Shown piece after piece: positions 1 to 10,392 of a DNA stretch of 64,000 bases. The stretch spans positions 3,038,001 through 3,102,000 of the forward strand of contig CP021237.1 of assembly GCA_002151545.1 (NCBI GenBank), read 5' to 3'. The stretch's first letter is position 1, and the number at the start of each line of letters is the position of its first letter. The notes under the pieces were generated by a model, which had not been told where the DNA came from, made no database searches, and saw only the letters and a program-made list of their open reading frames with translations. The stretch comes from Sphingobacteriaceae bacterium GW460-11-11-14-LB5. GTDB lineage: Bacteria; Bacteroidota; Bacteroidia; Sphingobacteriales; Sphingobacteriaceae. The position numbers and the translations under genes were made by a program.

Positions 1-3000
1 AGACAGCGTGGCATAATCATCCACCACCTCGACAGTAAGTGATACCGATTTTGCGCAGCCAAGTGCATTAACTGCCATGACTGTGTAGGTGGTTGTTTTT
101 AATGGCCTAACTTCAAGCATCTGTGTAGTACTCGTACTAGTGAAACCATCCGTGCCCGACCAGTTATATTTTTCTCCTCCCTTTGCTGTTAGTATTATCG
201 ATTCGCCCTTACTTATCTTTAGTTTAGATGCGTTAAGGGTAACATTGGGCAATGGATTTATTTTCAGCTCACCAGGTAGGTAAATAAAACTGTAATTATC
301 GGCCTCAGCGTCTTTAGGTGTTAAAACATAAGTACCTGCAGGCGATGAACTGTTTGCTAGAGTTGACACGCTTGCCTTAGTTTTTATAACGTCCTGTTTA
401 TCATTCAACTTGAATCCTGAATAGCTCACCGTAAAAGCTGGCAAATGTGTATTTTCGCAAATTTGGATATTGTCTGAAGTTGCGGTTAACATCGCTTTTT
501 CAATGCTGAGTGGGGCTGATCGATAAATGATATTATAATTTTCGCCCGCGGTTAAGTTGCCCGCTTCAATAGCATAATTACCTGTATTTTCTCCCAATGT
601 TCTAACTAAAGTACCTGAGATAGCGTCACTACCTAACAATCCTATGCTTGAATAATTAAATTGAGGATCGGCCTCTCCATAAGTTTTGACCTTTGCATTT
701 GCAGTTATGGTAAGGTTTGCTTTTGATATGATCAGTTTACCTGCCCGATAAGTAATTGCATAATTATTGGCTGAGTAACCCGTAGCCTCTATAAGATAGC
801 TTCCAGCATCTTTCGCTCCCATCGCACTACCGCCATAAGTTAAGGTGCCTTGCAGGTTGTGACTATTTTCGCCGTTCACAAAACCATCATAGCTTATGCC
901 ATTACCATCCGTATAGGCTATGCCGTCATAGGTTTTATTAAAATCGTTTGCAGTTACCGTTAATGCTTTTTGATCTACCCGAACCTGAAATGAAACAGGT
1001 GCAGCGGCAGCATAATTGGCATTTCCTACGTCACCAGCAGTAATGGTAGCTGTACCTGTACCTATCAAGCTTACCTGCCCATTAACATCAACAGTGGCTA
1101 CATTTGTATTGCTGCTTTGGTAAGTGGCATTTAAACCTGAACTAGATTTGGCAGATGCATCGATACGAGCATCACCATAAGTTTTAATGACTAAACCACC
1201 AGCCGTTTGTGTGTTAAAAGCCAACGTATTTGTCGTAGTTTGACTGATCAGCAATTTCCCATCAACATAGCTAATGTTGTAATTGGCCGATGAAAGCCCG
1301 CCGGGCGTAATGGCATAATTCCCTACATCGCTTGCGCCTTGCGAATTGCCTCCGTAGCTAAGCATCCCCCTTAGCACATTGGCATCTTCACCATTTGCAA
1401 AGCCATTGTAGCTTACACCATTACCACCCGTATAGGCTATGCCGTCATAAATTTTATTAAAATCGTTCGCACTTACCGTTAATGCTTTTTGATCAACCTG
1501 AACCTGAAAAGAAACAGGCGCGGCGGCAGCATAATTGGCATTCCCTGCTTCATCAGCAGTAATGGTAGCTGTACCTGCACCTATCAGGCTTACCTGTCCA
1601 TTAACATCAACAGTTGCTACAGCAGTATTGCTGCTTTGATAATTGGCCTTTAAACCTGAGCTAGATTTGGCAGAAGCATCAATACCAGCATCGCCATAAG
1701 TTTTTGTAACTACACTTCCCGCTGATTGCGTATTAAAAGCTAATGTATTTGCAGTATTCTGGCTGATCAGTAATTTACCATCAACATAGTTGATATTGTA
1801 ATTGGCCGACGAAAGCCCGCCAGGTGTAATGGCATAATTCCCTACATCGCTTGCCCCCTGTGAAGTACCTTCATAACTAACTATCCCTTTTAGTACTTGG
1901 GCATCTTCTCCATTTGCAAAGCCATTGTAGCTTACGCCATTACCACCCGTATAGGCTATGCCGTCATAAATTTTATTAAAATCGTTCGCACTTATCGTTA
2001 ATGCTTTTTGATCAACCTGAACCTGAAAAGAAACAGGAGCCGCAGCAGCATAATTGGCATTCCCTGCTTCGTTGGCCGTAATGGTTGCTGTACCTGCACC
2101 TATCAGGCTTACCTGTCCATTAACATCAACAGTTGCCACAGCGGTATTGCTGCTTTGGTAAGTGGCGTTTAAACCAGAGCTAGATTTTGCAGAAGCATCA
2201 ATACCAGCATCGCCATAAGTTTTTGTAACTACACTTCCAGCTGATTGCGTATTAAAAGCCAATGTATTTGCAGTATTCTGGCTGATCAGTAATTTACCAT
2301 CAACATAGTTGATATTGTAATTGGCCGACGAAAGCCCGCCAGGTGTAATGGCATAATTCCCTACATCGCTTGCCCCCTGTGAAGTACCTTCATAACTAAC
2401 TATCCCTTTTAGTACTTGGGCATCTTCTCCATTTGCAAAGCCATTGTAGCTTACGCCATTACCACCCGTATAGGCTATGCCGTCATAGGTTTTATTAAAA
2501 TCGTTTGCACTCACCGTTAATGCTTTTTGATCTACCTGAACCTGAAAAGAAACAGGAGCAGCAGCAGCATAATTGGCATTTCCTGCTTCATTGGCCGTAA
2601 TGATGGCTGTACCTGCACTAAGCAAGCTTACCTGCCCGTTAACATCAACAATTGCCACAGCGGTATTGCTGCTTTGGTAAGTGGCGTTTAAACCTGAAGT
2701 CGCTTTTACCGATGCGTCCAAACCTGCATCACCATAAGTTTTTGCAACTACACCGCCTGCCGTTTGTGTGTTAAAAGCCAACGTATTTGTCGTATTTTGA
2801 CTGATCAGCAATTTCCCATCAACATAGTTGATATTGTAATTGGCCGACGAAAGCCCGCCGGGCGTAATGGCATAATTCCCTACAACGCTTGCGCCTTGCG
2901 AATTGCCTCCGTAGCTAAGCATCCCCCTTAGCACATTGGCATCTTCCCCATTTGCAAAGCCATTGTAGCTTACACCATTACCACCCGTATAGGCTATGCC

Positions 3001-6000
3001 ATCATAGGTTTTATTAAAATCGTTAGCACTTACCGTTAACGCTTTTTGATCAACCTGAACCTGAAAAGAAACAGGAGCCGCAGCAGCATAATTGGCATTC
3101 CCTGCTTCGTTGGCCGTAATGGTTGCTGTACCTGCACCTATCAGGCTTACCTGTCCATTAACATCAACAGTTGCCACAGCGGTATTGCTGCTTTGGTAAG
3201 TGGCGTTTAAACCAGAGCTAGATTTTGCAGAAGCATCAATACCAGCATCGCCATAAGTTTTTGTAACTACACTTCCAGCTGATTGCGTATTAAAAGCCAA
3301 TGTATTTGCAGTATTCTGGCTGATCAGTAATTTACCATCAACATAGTTGATATTGTAATTGACCGACGAAAGCCCGCCAGGTGTAATGGCATAATTCCCT
3401 ACATCGCTTGCCCCCTGTGAAGTACCTTCATAACTAACTATCCCTTTTAGTACTTGGGCATCTTCTCCATTTGCAAAGCCATTGTAGCTTACGCCATTAC
3501 CACCCGTATAGGCTATGCCGTCATAGGTTTTATTGAAATCGTTTGCACTTACCGTTAATGCTTTTTGATCTACCTGAACCTGAAAAGAAACAGGAGCCGC
3601 AGCAGCATAATTGGCATTCCCTGCTTCGTTGGCCGTAATGGTTGCTGTACCTGCACCTATCAGGCTTACCTGCCCGTTAACATTAACAGTTGCCACAGCA
3701 GTATTGCTGCTTTGATAAGTGGCATTCAAACCTGAACTAGATTTGGCAGAAGCATCTATACCGGCATCTCCATAAGTTTTTGTGACTACACTTCCCGCTG
3801 ATTGCGTATTAAAAGCTAATGTATTTGCAGTATTCTGGCTAATCAGCAATTTACCATCAATATAGCTAATGTTATAATTGGCTGATGAAAGCCCGCCGGG
3901 CGTAATGGCATAATTCCCTACATCGCTTGCCCCCTGTGAAGTACCTCCATAACTAATTATCCCACTTAGTACTTGGGCATCTTCTCCATTAGCAAAGCCA
4001 TTGTAGCTTACGCCATTACCACCCGTATAGGCTATGCCATCATAGGTTTTATTAAAATCGTTTGCACTTACCGTTAACGCTTTTTGAGCTACCTGGACCT
4101 CAAAAGAAACAGGAGCAGCAGCAGCATAATTGGCATTTCCTGCTTCATTGGCCGTAATGATGGCTGTACCTGCACCAAGCAAGCTTACCTGCCCGTTAAC
4201 ATCAACAGTTGCCACAGCGGTATTGCTGCTTTGGTAAGTGGCGTTTAAACCTGAAGTCGCTTTTACTGATGCGTCCAAACCTGCATCACCGTAAGTTTTT
4301 GCAACTACACCGCCTGCTGATTGCGTGTAAAAGGATAATGTATTTGTAGTGCTTTGGCTGATCAGCAATTTCCCATCAACATAGTTGATGTTGTAATTGG
4401 CTGATGAAAGTCCGCCAGGCGTAATGGCATAATTCCCTACATTGTTTGCACCTTGCGAGGTACCTCCATAAGTAAGTGTACCGGTAAGTACAGTAGCATC
4501 ATCACCAATTGCAAAACCATTATAGCTTGCCCCGTTTCCTCCAGTGAAAGCCATGCCATCGTAGGCTTTACTAAAATCATTTGCGCTAATGGTTAGAGCA
4601 GCCTTTTTAATAATAGCACGTGAACTGATAAGATCGCTATTATTTGCAATCTTGTAATTGTTGGCATGTGCGCCAGCAAGCTGTATATTCGAAATAGACA
4701 ATGTAGCCGTTTTATCCGTACCCACATCTTTACTATCATATTCAATTTCATTACTGCTTAATGCTAATTGAACATCGTCACTGTTAATCAGATCCCCATT
4801 TGCGAGTGTTAAATCTGTATTTTGAATGCTGCCTTTTGTATTTCCATCGTAAATTTTTGTTAAAACAGCATCAGGCTTCAAATCAACATTTACGGACTTT
4901 TTGTTAATGCTAAGTTTGAAAATAACATCAGTTGCGAGTAAGTATGCAGCGTTTCCTGACTGACTGGCTGTAACATTGACAATCCCTGCCTTTTTAATTT
5001 CTATTTTCCATTTATTGCCATCTGCAACATCCTGAAATGCTTCTGCAATGGTATTATCTGACGAAGCATAACTGATTGCTAAGCCAGAACTTGCGCTTGC
5101 GATTGGTATAAATGGTGCCTCACCATAGGTTTTGTCCTGATCGTTGGCGGTAATGCTTTGTGTCTGCTTTTTGAATTCATAAGCACCTAAATCAATTGTT
5201 GTTTCTTCTATACGGGCATTTTCATTCAGGTCTTTGGAATCGGAATTAGAATTTTGATACAAAGTGTTATCCCCTGCATTTACAGCCAAACTGCCGGGTT
5301 GTAATGTCAAATCATCATCTTCTGTTCCTGCTGTATTATCTACACCGTCTGCATCGGTAAACGTAGGGTCTTGGTTTTGCAAGTTTGTGCTAACATCATC
5401 TAAAGTAGCATTGGCAGCTAGTGGAGCCGTATATTGGAGAATAGCGTTTTTAAAACTTACTCTTTGTTTAGGGCTTAAGTCAAATAAATTATTACCATTA
5501 TTGAACGCAATAGAGTTGACAACATTAATCTGATAGTCGAACTCAAATAAGCCACCAAAACTACTTGATCCGGCTAAAAAAGAACCAGTTGATGCTTGAT
5601 TGTTGGTAAAGCTGCAATTAATGAAGTTAGAAAGACGTTCTCCGTTTACAAATACGCCTGACAAATAGGCTACTCCACCTTTACCGGCTGATGAATTACC
5701 AGAAAAAATACTATTAGTAACGCTTACTTTCGTGGATATTATCGCTCCGCCTACATCTGCAGCATTATTACCTATAAATTTACAATTGTTAATGGTTTGA
5801 TCACCTACCCTGGCAAGAATTGCGCCTCCTGAGCTATTTTTTGCACTATTACCAATAAAATTACATCTTGTGAAAAGTATATCTCCCGTTTCGTTTAAGT
5901 ATGCCCCACCACCAGAAGCCAGGTTATTTTTAAATAACACATTATACATTTCTGTATTGCTCCCAAAGTTATAAATAGCACCACCAAGTTCTGCCTGGTT

Positions 6001-8223
6001 GGCTTGAAAATTCATATTTCTTATTTTGGGTGCTCCCTTTAAAAGATACAGCCCGCTACCATAGCTCAGGTTTACCTCTTTAGCGTTGATAGCTATTTTA
6101 GTGTTTAGATTAGCATTTCCACCAGTAACTGTAAAACCATCTATAATACCAGTACCAGCATCATCTACTGAAATGATTACATTGTAGGCGTTTTCACCAT
6201 TATTGGCAATACTGAGGTTTTTCCCTGTGCCACTCAACACGTCATCGTCACTAAAGTCGCCTGTTAATGTACTTTTATTGGCTAAAATGCTTAAATTACG
6301 CTCGGCGAGTGTAGCTTCAGTTCCGGCAAAGCCTCCGTACAACTTTACATCCTTAACCAGCAAAAAACTGTTATTTCTACCTGATGGAATACCGGCAGTA
6401 TTATCTGTAGGACCATAAAGAGGTTTGTACAGCCCTCCCGCTACCCAAATTTCTTTTATGGTACCAGGCGCAACAGCATTTTGGTATTTTGCAGCATATA
6501 ACGCGTCGGCCACCTCGGGAGTAGCATTTGCCCAACTGCTACCATTCATATTACCTGTGCCATTTTGCTTCACATATGCAATTCCATTGGCATCAGGAAT
6601 GATTAATTTTGGTTGTTTTTGCGTTTCATAGGCACCCAAATCAATACTGCTTTCCATGATACGGTTCTTTCCTGCAAGATCCGTAGATGGCCAGTTGGCA
6701 TTCTGATACAAAGCAGTGTTACCTGCATTAGAAGCTGGGCTAAGGGGTTTTAATGATAAATCATCATCTTCAGTTCCTGCAACATTGTCTGCTCCATCAG
6801 CGTCTGTAAAGGCTGGGTCCTGATTGAGCATGGCCGTAGTTGCTGCATCAAAAGTAAAATTAGATGGTTTTGCACCAGGCTGTCGCAGCATGCAAAACTG
6901 GAAATTACCAAGTCGCTGTATGCCCAGATTAACATCATCGCGAATAATGCTATTGATAAAATCTACCTTATATCTATAACTGCGAACTAAGCTTTGACTC
7001 CAGCTAACTGCGGCACCTAATGGTGATTCATTATTGTTAAAGCCGCAATTTATAAATGTAGAGGTAATGTCCTTTTGTTCAAATCTCATAGACAAATACA
7101 CTGCCCCACCTTCTACTGTGCCGGTATTCCCCGTAAAAATACTACCTATGGCATATGCTGTTTCAACACCGAGTGCTCCTCCGTAGTTTGCGGAGTTACC
7201 TGCAAATGTGCAGTTTTGCATATATTGCGTACCAACTAAAGAACCAATTGCGCCACCGTTACCACCTAAAGCATTATTACCTATAAATTTACAATTGGTA
7301 AATATATTTACAGTTGCTTTATTATAAAATGCCCCACCACTTGCTGCCAGATTGTTTTTAAATAATATTTTATCACTTGTTAAACGACCTACACAATGTA
7401 TTGCTCCACCAGTCGATGAGGCACTATTACCATAGAACACAATATTACTAAGTGCTATACCATTAGCACCTGAACTATAATAGAGCCCCCCACCAAGATT
7501 TTGAAAAAGTTGAATCCTCGTTACGTAGATTTGGGCACTTCCGTTGGCATTTCCACCCGTAACATGAAAACCATCCATGACCGCAGTGCTTGCAGCGTTT
7601 AGATAGGTAAGTACGTGGTAGGCATTTTCTCCACTATTGGTTATACTTAGATTATCACCAGATCCACTTACCACATCATCACCATTAATATCTCCCGATA
7701 AAATGGTTTTATGAGCCATATTGCTCAAATCTCTTTGGGCAAGTGCTGATTCTGTACCCGCAAAGCTTCCGAATAGTTTTACATCTTTTAGCAGAAAAAA
7801 ACTGTTATTTCTACCATCGGGGTTACCAAAATTATTATCTGCAGGGCTATACAAGGGCTTATAAGTTCCGCCAGCCACCCAAACTTCCTTAACCGTGCCA
7901 GGCGCAACAAGATTAAGATTTCTTGCTGCCACCAATGCATCCGCAAGTTCCTTCGCGGCATTAGGCCAACTGCTCCCACTGAAATCGCCGGCTGCATTTT
8001 GGTTTACATAGATGATGCCAGATGCATCTGGCGTAATTACAATGGCTTTAGCCTTAATGGCAGGCTTTACAAAAACCTGTTTCTTTTTATTTTGGGAATT
8101 AATTGCCGGTACGCTTCCGGGAAATATGCTGGCACTCAATATTGCAGGCATTATGAGCAGCAATATCCAGCCTAATTTCCTCCAGTGCCAGCCAAAATGT
8201 TTACTGGGTAACTTTTTTTTCAT
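1..8223 (-). CDS. Giant secreted repeat protein (beta-helix + MBG/Ig-like repeats), C-terminus outside window
   Basis: The frame is open from an ATG at 8223 to the window edge (2741 codons), so the stop lies outside. The N-terminus has basic residues then a hydrophobic stretch (WILLLIMPAILSA), a likely Sec signal. Residues about 40-530 and 530-1010 are two related modules with beta-helix turns of the GGA(I/L)Y and GNxA type and a repeated AGTEx4AxRDLS-like block, resembling polymorphic-outer-membrane or parallel beta-helix proteins. From about residue 1020 onward come MBG-like units (KTYDG, YGG, GNYAI motifs) alternating with Ig-like units (TVSANDF, YGDAG). The array then gives way to less regular units and a stretch (TTTYTVMAVNALGC) typical of regions before gliding-type C-terminal domains. 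A cell-surface adhesin exported by type IX secretion is inferred; the sorting domain itself is not visible. Confidence 0.88.
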   Translation of the reverse strand, partial: MKKKLPSKHFGWHWRKLGWILLLIMPAILSASIFPGSVPAINSQNKKKQVFVKPAIKAKAIVITPDASGIIYVNQNAAGDFSGSSWPNAAKELADALVAARNLNLVAPGTVKEVWVAGGTYKPLYSPADNNFGNPDGRNNSFFLLKDVKLFGSFAGTESALAQRDLSNMAHKTILSGDINGDDVVSGSGDNLSITNSGENAYHVLTYLNAASTAVMDGFHVTGGNANGSAQIYVTRIQLFQNLGGGLYYSSGANGIALSNIVFYGNSASSTGGAIHCVGRLTSDKILFKNNLAASGGAFYNKATVNIFTNCKFIGNNALGGNGGAIGSLVGTQYMQNCTFAGNSANYGGALGVETAYAIGSIFTGNTGTVEGGAVYLSMRFEQKDITSTFINCGFNNNESPLGAAVSWSQSLVRSYRYKVDFINSIIRDDVNLGIQRLGNFQFCMLRQPGAKPSNFTFDAATTAMLNQDPAFTDADGADNVAGTEDDDLSLKPLSPASNAGNTALYQNANWPSTDLAGKNRIMESSIDLGAYETQKQPKLIIPDANGIAYVKQNGTGNMNGSSWANATPEVADALYAAKYQNAVAPGTIKEIWVAGGLYKPLYGPTDNTAGIPSGRNNSFLLVKDVKLYGGFAGTEATLAERNLSILANKSTLTGDFSDDDVLSGTGKNLSIANNGENAYNVIISVDDAGTGIIDGFTVTGGNANLNTKIAINAKEVNLSYGSGLYLLKGAPKIRNMNFQANQAELGGAIYNFGSNTEMYNVLFKNNLASGGGAYLNETGDILFTRCNFIGNSAKNSSGGAILARVGDQTINNCKFIGNNAADVGGAIISTKVSVTNSIFSGNSSAGKGGVAYLSGVFVNGERLSNFINCSFTNNQASTGSFLAGSSSFGGLFEFDYQINVVNSIAFNNGNNLFDLSPKQRVSFKNAILQYTAPLAANATLDDVSTNLQNQDPTFTDADGVDNTAGTEDDDLTLQPGSLAVNAGDNTLYQNSNSDSKDLNENARIEETTIDLGAYEFKKQTQSITANDQDKTYGEAPFIPIASASSGLAISYASSDNTIAEAFQDVADGNKWKIEIKKAGIVNVTASQSGNAAYLLATDVIFKLSINKKSVNVDLKPDAVLTKIYDGNTKGSIQNTDLTLANGDLINSDDVQLALSSNEIEYDSKDVGTDKTATLSISNIQLAGAHANNYKIANNSDLISSRAIIKKAALTISANDFSKAYDGMAFTGGNGASYNGFAIGDDATVLTGTLTYGGTSQGANNVGNYAITPGGLSSANYNINYVDGKLLISQSTTNTLSFYTQSAGGVVAKTYGDAGLDASVKATSGLNATYQSSNTAVATVDVNGQVSLLGAGTAIITANEAGNANYAAAAPVSFEVQVAQKALTVSANDFNKTYDGIAYTGGNGVSYNGFANGEDAQVLSGIISYGGTSQGASDVGNYAITPGGLSSANYNISYIDGKLLISQNTANTLAFNTQSAGSVVTKTYGDAGIDASAKSSSGLNATYQSSNTAVATVNVNGQVSLIGAGTATITANEAGNANYAAAAPVSFQVQVDQKALTVSANDFNKTYDGIAYTGGNGVSYNGFANGEDAQVLKGIVSYEGTSQGASDVGNYAITPGGLSSVNYNINYVDGKLLISQNTANTLAFNTQSAGSVVTKTYGDAGIDASAKSSSGLNATYQSSNTAVATVDVNGQVSLIGAGTATITANEAGNANYAAAAPVSFQVQVDQKALTVSANDFNKTYDGIAYTGGNGVSYNGFANGEDANVLRGMLSYGGNSQGASVVGNYAITPGGLSSANYNINYVDGKLLISQNTTNTLAFNTQTAGGVVAKTYGDAGLDASVKATSGLNATYQSSNTAVAIVDVNGQVSLLSAGTAIITANEAGNANYAAAAPVSFQVQVDQKALTVSANDFNKTYDGIAYTGGNGVSYNGFANGEDAQVLKGIVSYEGTSQGASDVGNYAITPGGLSSANYNINYVDGKLLISQNTANTLAFNTQSAGSVVTKTYGDAGIDASAKSSSGLNATYQSSNTAVATVDVNGQVSLIGAGTATITANEAGNANYAAAAPVSFQVQVDQKALTISANDFNKIYDGIAYTGGNGVSYNGFANGEDAQVLKGIVSYEGTSQGASDVGNYAITPGGLSSANYNINYVDGKLLISQNTANTLAFNTQSAGSVVTKTYGDAGIDASAKSSSGLKANYQSSNTAVATVDVNGQVSLIGAGTATITADEAGNANYAAAAPVSFQVQVDQKALTVSANDFNKIYDGIAYTGGNGVSYNGFANGEDANVLRGMLSYGGNSQGASDVGNYAITPGGLSSANYNISYVDGKLLISQTTTNTLAFNTQTAGGLVIKTYGDARIDASAKSSSGLNATYQSSNTNVATVDVNGQVSLIGTGTATITAGDVGNANYAAAAPVSFQVRVDQKALTVTANDFNKTYDGIAYTDGNGISYDGFVNGENSHNLQGTLTYGGSAMGAKDAGSYLIEATGYSANNYAITYRAGKLIISKANLTITANAKVKTYGEADPQFNYSSIGLLGSDAISGTLVRTLGENTGNYAIEAGNLTAGENYNIIYRSAPLSIEKAMLTATSDNIQICENTHLPAFTVSYSGFKLNDKQDVIKTKASVSTLANSSSPAGTYVLTPKDAEADNYSFIYLPGELKINPLPNVTLNASKLKISKGESIILTAKGGEKYNWSGTDGFTSTSTTQMLEVRPLKTTTYTVMAVNALGCAKSVSLTVEVVDDYATLS
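914..4551 (-). repeat. In-frame tandem repeat array, exact 519-bp (173-aa) period
   Basis: The landmark TAGGCTATGCC (plus strand) occurs at 914, 1433, 1952, 2471, 2990, 3509 and 4028. A diverged counterpart lies at the equivalent place near 4547. Every interval is exactly 519 bp, so no indel separates the units. Each unit holds one MBG-like and one Ig-like domain. Subtype-specific stretches recur at 1557 bp (three units): CTTGCGCCTTG at 1331 and 2888, and TGCTTCATTGGCCG at 2584 and 4141. This indicates duplication of three-unit blocks or gene conversion. Confidence 0.95.
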
Positions 8224-8382
8224 GTGCAGTTAATTTAAATATTTGCGAAAGTGTTATCATTCCCCTAGGCACTAAGCACCACCGCTAAAAGCGATGGCGC
8301 AGCGAATAAAACGGAACGAGATCGTATTTTTAGATCGCTGCAAATTTTATAACTCGGCTTAAGCTGCACAAGCTTTCCGGTA

Positions 8383-8398
8383 GGACAAAACTCGGACA
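8383..8398. promoter_or_regulatory. GGACAAA-N3-CGGACA motif, copy 1
   Basis: The sequence reads GGACAAAACTCGGACA on the plus strand, about 160 bp before the ATG of the giant surface protein. It lies in a longer stretch that resembles the region around copy 4. An operator or a structural RNA element are both possible; function is inferred only from recurrence. Confidence 0.45.
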
Positions 8399-8436
8399 TC
8401 CATATATTGGTTGCCGATATAGCTTCTCAAAGCGGT

Positions 8437-8452
8437 GGACAAATAGCGGACA
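8437..8452. promoter_or_regulatory. GGACAAA-N3-CGGACA motif, copy 2
   Basis: The sequence GGACAAATAGCGGACA is identical to copy 3. It begins 214 bp before the ATG of the giant surface protein, nearly the same distance as copy 4 has from its gene (216 bp). On the gene strand it reads as two TGTCC half-sites in direct repeat, about one helical turn apart. Confidence 0.5.
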
Positions 8453-8470
8453 ACCTGAATTCTTCAGGTT
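8452..8470. repeat. Short inverted repeat with T-run
   Basis: AACCTGAA and TTCAGGTT flank a TTC loop, followed by TTTT on the plus strand. It has the shape of a small intrinsic terminator, but no plus-strand gene precedes it. It may instead belong to the adjoining regulatory motif. Confidence 0.4.
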
Positions 8471-8616
8471 TTTTGATTAAATAAGGTTAAGTTTTTCTCA
8501 ACAATCTGCAAAAAGGTGATGAAGAGGAACAAAGGAATTTAAGATGAGAACTAAAGACACATCATTATTTCGGACGAAGTATAACCTAATACCGATTTTC
8601 CATCGATTACGAAGTT

Positions 8617-10392
8617 TTAGATTTGGTTAAGAGAACAGATATAGTTTTCGAATGCGATTCCTTCTGGGATAGTGATCCGGTTCTTTAATCTCCTTTTGCT
8701 GCGTAGTACACTGTCTTTACTATTACCCAACATATCAGCTATCTGCTGGTTGCTAAGTTGAAGGCAAATTAAACTCGCTAAGCGTTCTTCTGCAGGGGTA
8801 ATTTTGGGAATAACTTCTTTCAATCGGTAGTAAAATAGCGGATAGGCTTTGGTAAAGTCCTCTTTAAATTTAATCCATTCTTTGTCTGTGATCAATACGT
8901 AGTTACACAAACTCATTCCTAAGTCCGGAACACCGTTTTCATTAATTGCCTTTTGCATGTCCCTAATCAATTGTTCTTTTTCATGCATACTAACTGCGAA
9001 GGCGCTTATTTTGTCTTTTGCTTCTTTAATCTCCAGTTCCTTCACTATTCTATCGCGGTTCAAAAGCTCTTTTTCATATTTATTCTTAAGCCTTTGCCTG
9101 TTATAAAGCAGTCCGCTAATTACAGTTACCATGAGAATAGCAGCCAGAGTAAAATTCAATATGGTTTTCTTATGTTGCAGTTTCATCCCTGTATCTTCGA
9201 GGTTATCCTGTATATTGTCGAATTCAATTTTGGCCTTGAGCAGGCATAGTGTTTTTGCATTGACATCTGTAAGCCGCTCGTTGTTTATTTTGTGATAAAG
9301 TTCATTGTATTTATAAGCACTGTCTAACTCATTGAGCTTCTGGAAGCTTTTTTGAATGCCCTGTAGGGCCAATAGCTTCTGGTCTGTTAAATAAAAGCCA
9401 TCTTTGCACGACCAGTAGTAAACGTTCTTCCACTTTTCGAGTGCTATTTTATAACTCCTGTGCTTAAAATATATCCCAGCCAAGATATTTTCGGCCATCG
9501 CCATATTATTGTAGGCCTTAAATTGTTTACTCACATTTAACTGAAACTCCACCATCGGGATGCCCTGTTGCTCCGACCCCTGCAGAATAAGGCAATGGCC
9601 GATGTTCCCTTTGGCTATGCCCATCCACAACATTTTATCGGGGTAGTGCCTAGAAACTTTCTGAATTAGGGTATCTATAATAAGTTGGTAATAATATTTT
9701 GCACTGTCATAACGCCCAAGCTTAAGGTAAGCTGCGCCAACAATATCAAGTTGAAAAACGTAGGTTCGTGGGTTCCATAGTTTTTTCTTCAACCTGGTAA
9801 AGGCCAGGCATTGCAAGCCATAGTTGATACTTTGTTTATAGCTATTACTTCTGTATAGGCCTATGCTTGCTCCAAAAAAGATATTATGTACATAATTGAA
9901 ATGAGTAATACCTACTTTGCGCATCATTTCAATAGCCTTAATATTGTATAGTACATAATCTGGTGTACCTTTACCTGCGCTTGCATACAGGCCGTAAAGT
10001 TCAGCCATTAATTGATCGTCTTTAAGTTTATGTGCAATACCGATGCAGTTAAAAAGCCTTATGGAATCCTGCCCCGTAATTTTCACGCCATATTCTAGCT
10101 TGGCCAGAAAATCGTACATAAAAGCCCTGATTTCTAAACGGTTATCAGGATGCCGTTTAAGATATTGGTTTAAAGTATGCATCAACTCCTGGTGTTCGGG
10201 GAGAAATTCCGGCGATCTATGGGTTTTGAGCCAATCATAGCTGTCTTCTGCCCTGTGTGTCTGGCTGGTATCGTTTGTTTTCCAGGCATCGATATAGGTA
10301 TTCACTATTGATTGGCCACGAACAGCATCGCACAAGACCATGATAAAGAGTGTTATTAAAAATAATAACCGTTGTAGTAGAGATGTTAACAT
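8617..10392 (-). CDS. Membrane-anchored TPR regulator with C-terminal LuxR-like HTH
   Basis: The 591-aa protein has an N-terminal hydrophobic segment (residues 1-26, signal or anchor). TPR-like helices with repeated YxLGxYDSAKYYY-type blocks fill about residues 60-390. A single membrane segment (about 407-428) precedes a charged coiled coil. The C-terminal helix-turn-helix (about 534-571) carries TPAEERLASLI and SNQQIADMLG, the pattern of LuxR/NarL effector domains. Such TPR-TM-HTH proteins are common in Bacteroidota; the ligand is usually unknown. There is no kinase or receiver domain, so it would bind DNA from the membrane. A motif shared with both neighbouring genes lies upstream, which makes local control plausible but unproven. 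Confidence 0.85.
   Translation of the reverse strand: MLTSLLQRLLFLITLFIMVLCDAVRGQSIVNTYIDAWKTNDTSQTHRAEDSYDWLKTHRSPEFLPEHQELMHTLNQYLKRHPDNRLEIRAFMYDFLAKLEYGVKITGQDSIRLFNCIGIAHKLKDDQLMAELYGLYASAGKGTPDYVLYNIKAIEMMRKVGITHFNYVHNIFFGASIGLYRSNSYKQSINYGLQCLAFTRLKKKLWNPRTYVFQLDIVGAAYLKLGRYDSAKYYYQLIIDTLIQKVSRHYPDKMLWMGIAKGNIGHCLILQGSEQQGIPMVEFQLNVSKQFKAYNNMAMAENILAGIYFKHRSYKIALEKWKNVYYWSCKDGFYLTDQKLLALQGIQKSFQKLNELDSAYKYNELYHKINNERLTDVNAKTLCLLKAKIEFDNIQDNLEDTGMKLQHKKTILNFTLAAILMVTVISGLLYNRQRLKNKYEKELLNRDRIVKELEIKEAKDKISAFAVSMHEKEQLIRDMQKAINENGVPDLGMSLCNYVLITDKEWIKFKEDFTKAYPLFYYRLKEVIPKITPAEERLASLICLQLSNQQIADMLGNSKDSVLRSKRRLKNRITIPEGIAFENYICSLNQI

Larger units (their letters stand above)
8224..8616. 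other. Intergenic region with two GGACA-type motifs and a palindrome
   Basis: This 393-bp stretch is the upstream region of the giant surface protein. It holds two copies of GGACAAA-N3-CGGACA and, directly next to the second, an 8-bp inverted repeat with a three-base loop (AACCTGAA/TTCAGGTT, 8452-8470) followed by Ts on the plus strand. No convincing ORF or RNA gene was seen. The stretch 8341-8400 resembles 11790-11850 upstream of the orphan gene, which suggests a shared control region. Confidence 0.6.

Noticed and set aside
914..4551. Regular repeats that could suggest a CRISPR array
   Set aside because: The units are 519 bp, in frame, and encode MBG/Ig-like domains; there are no short repeats with unique spacers and no cas genes.
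5264..8233. Several plus-strand and minus-strand ORFs of 60-90 codons under the giant gene
   Set aside because: They lie on other frames of a continuous coding sequence with clear protein repeats and have no domain resemblance.
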